A DNA stretch of 34,088 nucleotides. Source: Phycisphaerales bacterium. GTDB lineage: Bacteria > Planctomycetota > Phycisphaerae > Phycisphaerales > SM1A02. Position numbers and translations under genes: made by a program. Shown piece after piece: positions 24,036 to 33,103 of the stretch. Below the pieces are notes generated by a model. The model worked only from the letters and a program-made list of their open reading frames with translations, had not been told where the DNA came from and searched no databases. The DNA lies in NCBI GenBank assembly GCA_018883105.1, contig VEQS01000007.1:1-34088 (forward strand), given 5' to 3'. The first letter of the stretch is position 1. Each line of letters opens with the position of its first letter.

Positions 24036-25289
24036 TCAGGCCGCGTCGAGCGCGTCGACCGACTCGAACCGCTTGCCCTCGAGCATCTCCAGGCTGGCGC
24101 CGCCGCCGGTCGAGACGTGGGTCAGGTCGCCGGCAAGGCCCGCGACGTCGAGGGCCGCCGCGGTGTCGCCACCGCCCGCGATGGTGACCGCGCCCGCACG
24201 CGTGGCATCGGCCACGGCACGCGCGACGGCCATGGTGCCGGCGTCGAAGGGCTTGGTCTCGAACGCGCCCATCGGGCCGTTCCAGACCACCTGCCCCGCC
24301 GCGCGCACCGCGTCGGCGAACTGCGACATGCTGCGCGGGCCGATGTCGAGGCCCATCCAGCCGTCGGGGATGCCGCCGACGACGACCTGCGTCTCGGTGC
24401 CCGCCTCGAGGGCGCGGCCGCAGACATGGTCGGTGGGCAGCATGATGGTGCGGCCGCGCGCGCGCGCGTCGTGCAGGATGGCGTGCGCCTTCTCCACCAT
24501 GTCAGGCTCGACGAGGCTCTTGCCGGTCGGCACGCCCTCGGCGCGCAGGAAGGTGTAGGCCATGGCGCCGCCGACGACGATGGTGTCCACCTTGTCGAGG
24601 AGGTTCGAGAGGGCCAGCAGCTTGTCGCTCACCTTCGCGCCGCCGACGATCGCGACGAACGGGCGCTTCGGCCGCTCGAGCGCCTCGCCGAGGAAGCGCA
24701 GCTCGCGCTCGAGCAGGCGGCCCGCGACGGCGGGCGCGCCCTTCGACTTCATGGCGAGCGGCAGCGCCACCATCGAGGCATCGGCGCGGTGCGAGGCGCC
24801 GAAGGCGTCGTTCACGTAGGCATCGGCGTAGGCGGCGAGCTTGGCGGCGAAGGCCGGGTCGCCCTTCTTCTCGCCCTTCTCGAAGCGGAGGTTCTCGAGG
24901 AGGAGCACCTGGCCGGGCTTGAGCGCCGCCACCGCGGCCTTGGCGGCATCGTCGGTGGGCACCTGGCCCGCGAAGAGCACCTCGGCCTTGCCGGCGAGCA
25001 GCTGCTTCAGGCGCTCGAAGACCGGACGAAGGCTCTCGCCGGCCTCGAAGCCGGTGCCGGCCGGGCGGCCGAAGTGGCTTGCGACGATGACGGACGCGCC
25101 GCGCGAGACGAGCGACTCGATCGTGGGGAGCGCGCCTCGGATGCGGCGGTCGTCGGTGATGGCGCCCGCGTCGTCGGTGGGGACGTTGAAGTCGGCACGG
25201 ACGAAGACGCGCTTGCCCTTGGGGTCGAGCGCGTCGACGGATCGGCGCGCGGACGCGCGCCCGGTCGCGGCGGCGGTGGAGTTCGTCAT
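24036..25289 (-). CDS. pgk: Phosphoglycerate kinase, 417 aa
   Basis: The protein has normal Pgk length and motifs: the substrate-binding KRVFVRADFNVPTDD, DDRRIRGALPTIESL, ASHFGRPAG, the hinge-region PFVAIVGGAKVSDK, and the nucleotide-binding VTIAGGGDTAAALDVAG with THVSTGGGASLEML at the end. It transfers phosphate between 1,3-bisphosphoglycerate and ADP in glycolysis. It is divergent from miaA with only 17 bp between the start codons. A TATAGT hexamer six bases before the ATG suggests a leaderless mRNA. Confidence 0.98.
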   Translation of the reverse strand: MTNSTAAATGRASARRSVDALDPKGKRVFVRADFNVPTDDAGAITDDRRIRGALPTIESLVSRGASVIVASHFGRPAGTGFEAGESLRPVFERLKQLLAGKAEVLFAGQVPTDDAAKAAVAALKPGQVLLLENLRFEKGEKKGDPAFAAKLAAYADAYVNDAFGASHRADASMVALPLAMKSKGAPAVAGRLLERELRFLGEALERPKRPFVAIVGGAKVSDKLLALSNLLDKVDTIVVGGAMAYTFLRAEGVPTGKSLVEPDMVEKAHAILHDARARGRTIMLPTDHVCGRALEAGTETQVVVGGIPDGWMGLDIGPRSMSQFADAVRAAGQVVWNGPMGAFETKPFDAGTMAVARAVADATRAGAVTIAGGGDTAAALDVAGLAGDLTHVSTGGGASLEMLEGKRFESVDALDAA

Positions 25290-25295
25290 ACTTCC

Positions 25296-25301
25296 ACTAT
25301 A
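25296..25301 (-). promoter_or_regulatory. Candidate -10 element of pgk (leaderless arrangement)
   Basis: TATAGT on the minus strand is separated from the pgk ATG by only six bases (GGAAGT). Initiation six to eight bases after this hexamer would place the transcript start at or next to the ATG. The miaA ATG is just 5 bp on the other side, so both genes are packed around one AT-rich spot. Confidence 0.45.
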
Positions 25302-25306
25302 CGAGG

Positions 25307-26272
25307 ATGGACGCGCACCACCCGCATCGCCCGACGCCCGCGCCGCGCACGGTGCTTGTCCTCGGCCCGACCGCCGGCGGCAAGTCGGCGCTGGCCACGG
25401 AACTTTCCCGGCGCATGCCCGGCGGCGGCGAGTGCGTCAGCGCCGACTCGATGCAGGTGTACGTGGGCATGGACATCGGCACCGCCAAGCCCACCGAGGA
25501 GGAGCGGCGCGGCGTGCCGCACCACATGATCGACGTGGCCGACCCGCACGGCGGCGCATTCACGCTGGCCGACTGGCTGGACGGCGCGCACGCGGCGATC
25601 GACGGGATCCACGCGCGCGGGCGGCATGCGGTCGTGGTCGGCGGCACGAATCTCTACGTGAAGTCGCTCATGGACGGCATGTTCGAGGGACCGCCGCCCG
25701 ACCCGGCGCTTCGCGCGCGGCTCGAGGCGCTGCCGACCGAGGCGCTGCGGCGAGACCTCGAGCGGCACGACCCGATCGCCGCGGCACGGATCCACCCAAA
25801 CGACCGGCGGCGCACCGTGCGGGCGCTCGAGGTGTGGACGGCGACCGGGCAGCCGATCAGCGCGCTGCAGCGGCAGTGGGAGGACGCGCCGCGCACCCTG
25901 CCCCGCGGCTGGCACGTGGTGGGGCTTGAGTGGCCGGTCGAGCTGATCAACCAGCGCATCAACGTGCGCGTGCGCGCGATGGTGGAGGCCGGGCTCGAGG
26001 CCGAGGTGATGCGGCTCCTGGCGAAGGGACCCCTCAACCGCCAGGCCGTCGAGGCGGTCGGCTACCGCGAGGTGCTGCGCCACTTCGCGCATGAGTGCTC
26101 GATGGACCAGGCCGAGGAAGACATCAAAGCCCGCACGCGGCGGTATGCGCGCCAGCAGCGCACGTGGCTTCGGCGCTTCAAGGCGATTCAGGGGGCGATC
26201 TGGGTGGACGCGCCGCGGGTCTCGACGGAGGATGCGGCGGCCGGCGTTATCGGGACGCTGTTTGGAGATTGA
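25307..26272 (+). CDS. miaA: tRNA dimethylallyltransferase, 321 aa
   Basis: The P-loop VLVLGPTAGGKSALATEL is followed by the family motifs ADSMQVYVGMDIGTAKPT, HHMIDVADP, VVVGGTNLYVKSLMDG and the tRNA-binding RRYARQQRTWLRRF. It adds the dimethylallyl group to A37 of tRNAs that read UNN codons, such as the tRNA-Ser(UGA) also encoded in this window. The start ATG is preceded directly by GAGG without spacing, so initiation may be leaderless or slightly further in. Its TGA lies inside the promoter of topA. Confidence 0.96.
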   Translation: MDAHHPHRPTPAPRTVLVLGPTAGGKSALATELSRRMPGGGECVSADSMQVYVGMDIGTAKPTEEERRGVPHHMIDVADPHGGAFTLADWLDGAHAAIDGIHARGRHAVVVGGTNLYVKSLMDGMFEGPPPDPALRARLEALPTEALRRDLERHDPIAAARIHPNDRRRTVRALEVWTATGQPISALQRQWEDAPRTLPRGWHVVGLEWPVELINQRINVRVRAMVEAGLEAEVMRLLAKGPLNRQAVEAVGYREVLRHFAHECSMDQAEEDIKARTRRYARQQRTWLRRFKAIQGAIWVDAPRVSTEDAAAGVIGTLFGD

Positions 26273-26290
26273 GGGAGTCCCTCATATAAG
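26262..26290 (+). promoter_or_regulatory. Sigma-70-like promoter for topA with a palindromic spacer
   Basis: TTGGAG (26262-26267), a 17-base spacer and TATAAG (26285-26290) make a good promoter overlapping the 3' end of miaA. The spacer holds a perfect 13-bp palindrome, GAGGGAGTCCCTC (26271-26283), centred between the two boxes, where a repressor or supercoiling-sensitive structure could act. The leader to the chosen topA start is about 60 bases. Confidence 0.55.
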
Positions 26291-26357
26291 TCTCGCCCCT
26301 CCGCCGATGGACCCCGGGCTGCCGGACCGTCCCCGGCGCCCGAATCCGCATCCCCCC

Positions 26358-29243
26358 ATGGCCAAGCGCAGCTCCAAGTCCGCCGCCGGTCCCGCCGACG
26401 CGGACGGTGCGCCCGAACCCTCCGCACCCAAGGGCAGCTACAAGCTGGTCATCGTCGAGAGCCCCGCGAAGGCGAAGACGATCACCAAGTACCTCGGCGC
26501 CGGGTTCAAGGTCGAGGCGTCGAAGGGCCACATCCGTGACCTGCCGAAGCGCGCCCAGAAGGGAAGCAAGCAGCCGGTGCCGGGGGTGGACCTCGAGCGC
26601 CGCTTCGAGCCCACCTACGAGGTGAGCGACGACCGCAAGGCGCAGGTCACCGCGCTGAAGAAGCTGGCCAAGGGCGCGAGCGAGATCTGGTTCGCCACCG
26701 ACCTCGACCGCGAGGGCGAGGCGATCGCGTGGCACCTGGCCGAGCTGCTGGGCGTCGACCCGCTCAAGGCCAAGCGCGTCGAGTTCGACGAGATCACCCG
26801 CAGCGCGATCCTGAAGGCGTTCCAGGAGCCGCGGGCCATCGACATCAACCGTGTGAACGCGCAGCAGGCGCGGCGCATCCTCGACCGCATCGTGGGCTAC
26901 CTGGTGAGCCCGGTGCTGTGGAAGAAGGTCGCCGGCGGCCTGAGCGCGGGACGCGTGCAGAGCGTCGCGCTCAAGCTGGTGGTCGACCGCGAGCGCGAGA
27001 TCCGCGCCTTCCAGCCCGACGAGTACTGGAAGGTGGAGGCCGCGATGACGCCGGATCCGGCGCGCGGCGCGGCGCTCGCGAAGGAATGGCAGTCGTTCAT
27101 GGGCCGGCGCGACGAGCGCGGCCGCGGACCGACGGTGAAGGAACAGGCGCACTGGCTGGCGGAGCGCGACGGCATCGAGTGCGAGCTGGTGTCGGTGGGC
27201 GGCAGGCCCGTCGACCTCGGCCGCGAGGTCCCGAAGTACGAGGACCTGAGGGACTTCGGGACCGCGAAGTGCGCGGTCGCGGTGCCGGACTGGGTGCTCC
27301 GCAAGAAGGAAGAGGACAAGAAGTCGAAGACCCCGATCCCCCAGGAGCCGGGCTGGTTCGACGCGGGCGACGCGCTGATGGCGCGGGTGCGCGCGGTGGC
27401 CGAGGCGGTGGGCCTCGAGGGGGTGACGGTCGCGGACGGGGCGCCGGCCGCGGGGCTCGACCTGCGCAAGGATGCCGAGCCGGTCGGCTTCGCGCGCTGG
27501 CAACGCACGCTGCGCGGGTCGATCGGCACGGGCGTGCGCTACCGGGTGAAGTCGGTCGAGCGCACCGCGACGTCGAGCCGCCCGAAGGCGCCGTTCATCA
27601 CGAGCACGCTGCAGTCGAGCGCGAGCTACGCGCTCGGCTTCGGCACCGACCGCACCATGCGCGTGGCGCAGGCCCTGTACCAGGGCGTGAACGTGCCCGG
27701 CGAGGGGCCGGTGGGCCTGATCACCTACATGCGAACCGACTCGACGAACCTGTCGGGCGAGGCGCTCGGCACGGTGCGCGCCTTCATTGGCGAGCAGTAC
27801 GGAGCGCGGTACCTGCCCGAGAAGGCACGGTTCTACGGCTCGAGCAACAAGAGCGCGCAGGAGGCCCACGAGGCCATTCGCCCCACCAACGTCCGCCGCA
27901 CGCCCGAGAGCCTGCGCGGCGTGCTCGAGGAGGAGCAGTGGCGGCTCTACTCGCTCATCTGGCAGCGGTTCGTGGCGTGCCAGATGACCGATGCCGAGTA
28001 CGACTCGACGAGCGTGCTGCTCGAACGGAGCGACAAGGCGACCGGCGCGGTCTTCAAGGCCACCGGGCGCGTGCAGACCTTCGACGGCTACACCGTCACC
28101 GGCATCCGCGGCGAGGGCGAGGACCAGGAGCTCCCCGCCATGAAGGAAGGCCAGGAGATGGCGCCCTTCTGGATCGACCCGCAGCAGAAGTTCACGTCGC
28201 CGCCGTCGCGCTTCAACGAGGCGAGCCTGGTGCGCGAGCTCGAGAAGCAGGGCATCGGCCGCCCATCCACCTACGCGTCGATCATCAACACGATCGAGGA
28301 GCGCAAGTACGTCGAGCAGGCGAGCCGTGCCTTCCACGCCACCGACATCGGGATGGCCGTCTGCCAGTTCCTGGAGGAGCCCTTCAAGGGCGGCTTCATG
28401 GACGTGGGCTACACCCGGCGCATCGAGGAGGAGTTCGACGAGATCGCCGAGGGCAAGCGCGAGTGGCACGACATGCTCGGGGAGTTCTATGCCCCGTTCA
28501 AGAGCGTGGTCGCGGGCCTGATGGAGCGCGACCACGTGAAGGCGGCGGCCGAGCCCGCCCCCTATGCGTGCCCACAGTGCGGGCGCCGGTGCGAGTACCG
28601 GCTCGGGAAGACCGGGCGGTTCCTCTCCTGCAGCGGCTTCAGCGAGAAGGTGAAGATCGCGCAGCCGCCCACCAAGGCCGGCAAGGCGCGCAAGCCGAAG
28701 GAAGGCCCCGCGTGCAGCTATGCGGCGCCGGTGAACCGACAGGGCAAGCCGCTGCTCCCGGAGAAGGTCGACATCCGCTGCCCGGTGGACGGCGCGCCCA
28801 TGGTGCTGCGCACGGGCCGGTTCGGCGACTTCCTGACGAGCATCAACCGCGAGACCGAGTTCGTCCTGAACATCGACCGCAAGGGCGGCATCAAGTTCCC
28901 GTCGCCGCCGCCCTACGTGACCGACCTGCCCTGCCCCAAGTGCGGCGCGCCGATGAACCTGCGCACCGGCAAGCGCGGGCCGTGGCTCGGCTGCTCGAAG
29001 TTCCCCAAGTGCCGCGGGCGCGAGAGCTGGGCGAAGGTGCCCGCCGAGAAGCAGCAGGAACTGGAGAAGGCGCTCGGCCTGCACGAGGCCAACCAGCCGA
29101 AGTTCGAGATCGCCGCGCTCGACGGCACGCCGCTCAAGGAGGGAACGCCGGTGGCGGCGCTCCTCATCCCGGGCGAGGAAGCGCAGCTCACGATCCACCC
29201 CGACGCCGAGCGCGAGCGCCGGGCGATGGGCAAGGCCGGGTGA
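26358..29243 (+). CDS. topA: DNA topoisomerase I, 961 aa
   Basis: Type IA enzyme. The toprim domain opens YKLVIVESPAKAKTITKYLG and has the metal site TDLDREGEAIAWHL. The catalytic tyrosine is in GLITYMRTDSTNLS (Y457). At least two C-terminal zinc-ribbon modules are seen (CPQC from C738, CPKC from C859), with a degenerate CPVDGAPM repeat between them. An insert of roughly 150 residues rich in Lys/Glu/Arg lies between VVDREREIRAF and SRPKAPFITSTLQ. It includes KKEEDKKSKTPIPQEP and is much longer than in E. coli. The enzyme relaxes negative supercoils. I chose MAKRSS at 26358; an ATG 17 codons upstream (26307) is in frame. Neither has a ribosome-binding site. Confidence 0.96.
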   Translation: MAKRSSKSAAGPADADGAPEPSAPKGSYKLVIVESPAKAKTITKYLGAGFKVEASKGHIRDLPKRAQKGSKQPVPGVDLERRFEPTYEVSDDRKAQVTALKKLAKGASEIWFATDLDREGEAIAWHLAELLGVDPLKAKRVEFDEITRSAILKAFQEPRAIDINRVNAQQARRILDRIVGYLVSPVLWKKVAGGLSAGRVQSVALKLVVDREREIRAFQPDEYWKVEAAMTPDPARGAALAKEWQSFMGRRDERGRGPTVKEQAHWLAERDGIECELVSVGGRPVDLGREVPKYEDLRDFGTAKCAVAVPDWVLRKKEEDKKSKTPIPQEPGWFDAGDALMARVRAVAEAVGLEGVTVADGAPAAGLDLRKDAEPVGFARWQRTLRGSIGTGVRYRVKSVERTATSSRPKAPFITSTLQSSASYALGFGTDRTMRVAQALYQGVNVPGEGPVGLITYMRTDSTNLSGEALGTVRAFIGEQYGARYLPEKARFYGSSNKSAQEAHEAIRPTNVRRTPESLRGVLEEEQWRLYSLIWQRFVACQMTDAEYDSTSVLLERSDKATGAVFKATGRVQTFDGYTVTGIRGEGEDQELPAMKEGQEMAPFWIDPQQKFTSPPSRFNEASLVRELEKQGIGRPSTYASIINTIEERKYVEQASRAFHATDIGMAVCQFLEEPFKGGFMDVGYTRRIEEEFDEIAEGKREWHDMLGEFYAPFKSVVAGLMERDHVKAAAEPAPYACPQCGRRCEYRLGKTGRFLSCSGFSEKVKIAQPPTKAGKARKPKEGPACSYAAPVNRQGKPLLPEKVDIRCPVDGAPMVLRTGRFGDFLTSINRETEFVLNIDRKGGIKFPSPPPYVTDLPCPKCGAPMNLRTGKRGPWLGCSKFPKCRGRESWAKVPAEKQQELEKALGLHEANQPKFEIAALDGTPLKEGTPVAALLIPGEEAQLTIHPDAERERRAMGKAG

Positions 29244-29247
29244 AAAT

Positions 29248-29308
29248 GGTGCCAGGAACCCCTGTCCCCGATTTCCTGCGGAAATCGGGGACAGGGGTTC
29301 CTGGCACC
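29248..29308. repeat. Perfect long palindrome between convergent topA and transporter gene
   Basis: Two 28-bp arms (29248-29275 and 29281-29308) are perfectly complementary around a 5-base loop, CTGCG. The outer end reads GGTGCCAGGAACC and the arm continues with a run ending CCCCGATTTC. AAA/TTT lies outside both ends, two mismatched bases away. It begins 4 bp after the topA stop and its last base is within the transporter's stop codon. It would act as a two-way terminator. Its sequence resembles dispersed REP-like palindromes linked to RAYT (TnpA-REP) transposases, which is an inference that needs a genome search. Confidence 0.9.
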
Positions 29309-30621
29309 TATTTCCGCGTCGGTGTGCCGCCGGGGTAGCCGACCGCCATCACCGCGAGGCAGCCCAGCGCCATCCACATCGGCACCGAGAAGAGCTTGGT
29401 GAAGTCCATGTCGCCGCCGGCCTTCGCCCACGGCGCGACGATCGATCCGGCGAACCAGCTGCCGACGATGATGCCGATGCCGACGATCACCAGGTTGAAG
29501 AGGTTCTGCGCGGTGGCACGGACGTCGGCGGTGGTGTTCTCGTCGACGATCATGAAGGCCACGAAGATGAAGCAGCCGAAGCACAGCCCGTGGAGCGCGA
29601 GGCCTGCCATCACGAGCGGCGCGCTGTCGCCCATGTAGGCGAAGATCGCCATGCGCAGGGCGTAGGCCGCGAGCCCGATGAGGAGGAGCGACTTCCGGCT
29701 CAGCGTCTTCGCGAGCACCGGCATCGCCGCGAGCACGGCGATCTCGGACATCTGGCCGATGGTCATCAGGCCGCCGCCGCCCACGCCGAGGATGCCGTTC
29801 ACCCACTTGACGAAGCCGTCCGCGGCCGGGTTCCCCTGCAGCTTCGACAGGAACCCCGCCGTGTGCACGAAGTGGAACTGGTGGATCATGCTCACCGGCA
29901 CCGCGATCGCGAACAGGAGGAGGAGCGGCTGCACCCGGATCTCGGCGAGCGCCTCCGACACGGCCGACGCCTGCCGCGGCTTCGGCGAGGGCGGCGTGTG
30001 CGGCAGCGTCAGGCAGTAGACGCCCATGGCGAGGCCAAGGATCGCGCTGACCTTGAACGCCACCGCACGGCCGGCATTCTGCGCCGCCTCGACCTCGGCG
30101 GCCGAGACGCCCTCCGGGGTGTGCCAGCGCAGCAGGATGTGGCCCACCAGGATGCCGACCACGATCCAGCCGATCGTGCCCCACAGGCGCACCGGGCCGA
30201 AGTCCTCGTCGCGGTTCGGGAGGTGCGCGAAGGCGAGCGAGTTCGTCAGCGCGAGGGTCGGCGCGTACACCAGTCCGTACACCGCGGACACCGCGACGAA
30301 CGGCCAGAACGACGCGCTCTCGGCAAGGAGCCACACGAGGAACGCGCCCACGAAGTGGCTGACGGCGAGCATGCGCTCGGTGGCGAAGCGGCGGTCGGCG
30401 AGCTGGCCCGCGACGAACGGCCCGAGGATCGCGCCGGCGGCACCGGCGGCGAACACGGCGCTGACCTCGCCGTCGGAGAATTTCCGGTGCCCGGAGATGA
30501 ACGGGTAGAGGATCGGCAGCCACGCGCCCCAGATCGCGTACTGCAGGAACATCATGAGAGAGAGGCGGGTTCGGACGTAGAGGGGGGTTCCGCCGGGGGC
30601 GGATGCGGTCACGGTCGCCAT
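29308..30621 (-). CDS. NHS-family (NupG-like) MFS transporter, 437 aa
   Basis: A twelve-helix major facilitator with the nucleoside:H+ symporter signature: RTRLSLMMFLQYAIWGAWLP at the start, DFGPVRLWGTIGWIVVGI in helix 5, and a conserved GFLSKLQGNPAADGFVKW loop segment. The central cytoplasmic loop holds LPHTPPSPKPRQASAVSEAL. E. coli NupG and XapB of this family import nucleosides; the substrate here is unknown. Start is the ATG at 30619-30621; the ORF upstream is in ispG antisense. The stop is TAG at the edge of the long palindrome. It diverges from ispG with 25 bp between the starts. Confidence 0.9.
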   Translation of the reverse strand: MATVTASAPGGTPLYVRTRLSLMMFLQYAIWGAWLPILYPFISGHRKFSDGEVSAVFAAGAAGAILGPFVAGQLADRRFATERMLAVSHFVGAFLVWLLAESASFWPFVAVSAVYGLVYAPTLALTNSLAFAHLPNRDEDFGPVRLWGTIGWIVVGILVGHILLRWHTPEGVSAAEVEAAQNAGRAVAFKVSAILGLAMGVYCLTLPHTPPSPKPRQASAVSEALAEIRVQPLLLLFAIAVPVSMIHQFHFVHTAGFLSKLQGNPAADGFVKWVNGILGVGGGGLMTIGQMSEIAVLAAMPVLAKTLSRKSLLLIGLAAYALRMAIFAYMGDSAPLVMAGLALHGLCFGCFIFVAFMIVDENTTADVRATAQNLFNLVIVGIGIIVGSWFAGSIVAPWAKAGGDMDFTKLFSVPMWMALGCLAVMAVGYPGGTPTRK

Positions 30622-30633
30622 GTCCGGGAAGAC

Positions 30634-30639
30634 TACACT
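30634..30639 (+). promoter_or_regulatory. Candidate -10 element of ispG (leaderless arrangement)
   Basis: TACACT lies seven bases before the ispG ATG at 30647, the spacing typical of leaderless bacterial genes. On the other strand TAGTCT lies eight bases before the transporter ATG, so the 25-bp gap may hold two back-to-back promoters. No -35 match is claimed. Confidence 0.4.
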
Positions 30640-30646
30640 TCTTCCC

Positions 30647-31900
<1,254 letters not shown>

Positions 31901-31945
31901 GCGCCCGGCGGGCCCCGGCGGCTCCCGCACGACTGCACAACAACG

Positions 31946-32032
31946 GGTGGGGTGGCTGAGCGGTTGAAGGCACTCGACTTGAAATCGAGCAGACCCGCAA
32001 GGGTCTCAGGGGTTCGAATCCTCTCCCCACCG
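31946..32032 (+). tRNA. tRNA-Ser (anticodon UGA)
   Basis: An 87-base cloverleaf. Acceptor GGTGGGG pairs with CCCCACC (32025-32031), with G as discriminator. The anticodon stem CTCGA/TCGAG flanks the loop CTTGAAA with TGA at 31980-31982. The long variable arm AGACCC-GCAA-GGGTCT is typical of serine tRNAs, and GGTTCGAATCC forms the T arm. CCA is not encoded. Adenines after the anticodon make it a substrate for the MiaA product. Confidence 0.97.
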
Positions 32033-32041
32033 CTTTCGTGA

Positions 32042-33103
32042 TCAGGGCGCCGGCCGGGCGGGTGCGTCGGCGGCGACAGGCGCCGATGGTGCGGGCGCCG
32101 CCTTCGCGAACACGCGCGCCGCCCACGTCCCCTCGACCAGCGTCGGCACGCTCCGCACCGTCGAGCGCGTCGTGATGAAGAGCGTCGTGCCGTCCTCGCC
32201 GCCGAAGCAGCAGTTGGACGGGCCGTCCGGGACGTCGAGGAATCCGCGTGGGCTGCCGTCGGCGGCGACGACCGCGATCCGGTCGTGGCCGGGGAGCGCG
32301 ATCCAGGCGTTGCCCTGCGCGTCGATCGCCAGGCCGTCTGCGCCGCCGGAGCCTTTGGGTGAGGCCGCAAAGGCGAGCGACACCTCGCCGCCGGGTCCGA
32401 GCTTGCCCGGGACGGCCGACACGCGGAACGCACGCGGGCGTGCGTAGTCGGCGACCCACAGCGTGCCACTGCCGCCGCCCTCGGGCGACCACCGGATGCC
32501 GTTTGGGCGCGTGGCGCCGACGGGCGAGTGGACGGGGTCGCCCGACGCCGGGATGCACCACACGCCTGTCCACTCCGGGTGCTTTCGGTCGCCCATGTTG
32601 GTGACCCAGAGGCGGCCGTCGCGGTCGAACGTCAGGTCGTTGAGGCCCGGCCGCGCGGCATCCGCCGAGAGCGCGCGCGGCGCGAGCGTCACCGCCCCGC
32701 CCTCGCCGGGGACGAGCGTGACCACCGAGCCGACGCGCATCTGGCAGCCGACGAGCGCGCCCTCCGCGGACCACGCAAGCCCGGAGAGGCCCTTCGTGCC
32801 GCCGGCGATCTTGGTACGCGCCCAGCCGCCCGGGCCCCTCTCAAGCCGGAAGACCTCGCTCGTGGCCAGGTCGCAGAATGTGATGTTCCCGCGTGCGTCG
32901 GCGGCAGGCCCCTCGGCGAAGCGAAGTCCGTCGACGAGCACCTCGATCCTCGCGTCGGGCGCGACGAGGCCCGGCACGCCGGCGGCCGGCGCGGGCGTCG
33001 TCGCGGCGACGATTGGCGCCTGCTCGACCGGCGGGTTCGGCTGCCCTGCCCCGTCCTGCGCGGCCGCCATGGTGGCCAGCACGCACGCGGCCACCGCGAT
33101 CAC
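32042..33103 (-). CDS. Exported SMP-30/gluconolactonase-like protein, 353 aa
   Basis: The GTG at 33101-33103 starts a signal peptide (IAVAACVLATMAAAQ) and overlaps the upstream gene's stop (GTGA). The mature part is a six-bladed propeller of the SMP-30/gluconolactonase/LRE type. The three metal-ligand regions are all present: LRFAEGPAADARG (Glu), GATRPNGIRWSPEG (Asn) and GGADGLAIDAQGNAW (Asp). Such enzymes open sugar lactones, though many paralogues have other or unknown lactone substrates. Pro/Ala-rich low-complexity stretches lie at both ends. The gene is convergent with tRNA-Ser, 9 bp from it. Confidence 0.88.
   Translation of the reverse strand: MIAVAACVLATMAAAQDGAGQPNPPVEQAPIVAATTPAPAAGVPGLVAPDARIEVLVDGLRFAEGPAADARGNITFCDLATSEVFRLERGPGGWARTKIAGGTKGLSGLAWSAEGALVGCQMRVGSVVTLVPGEGGAVTLAPRALSADAARPGLNDLTFDRDGRLWVTNMGDRKHPEWTGVWCIPASGDPVHSPVGATRPNGIRWSPEGGGSGTLWVADYARPRAFRVSAVPGKLGPGGEVSLAFAASPKGSGGADGLAIDAQGNAWIALPGHDRIAVVAADGSPRGFLDVPDGPSNCCFGGEDGTTLFITTRSTVRSVPTLVEGTWAARVFAKAAPAPSAPVAADAPARPAP

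Noticed and set aside
30620-30646. An earlier ATG for ispG at 30620
   Set aside because: It would overlap the transporter's start and contain the candidate -10 element; the extra residues do not match the family N-terminus.
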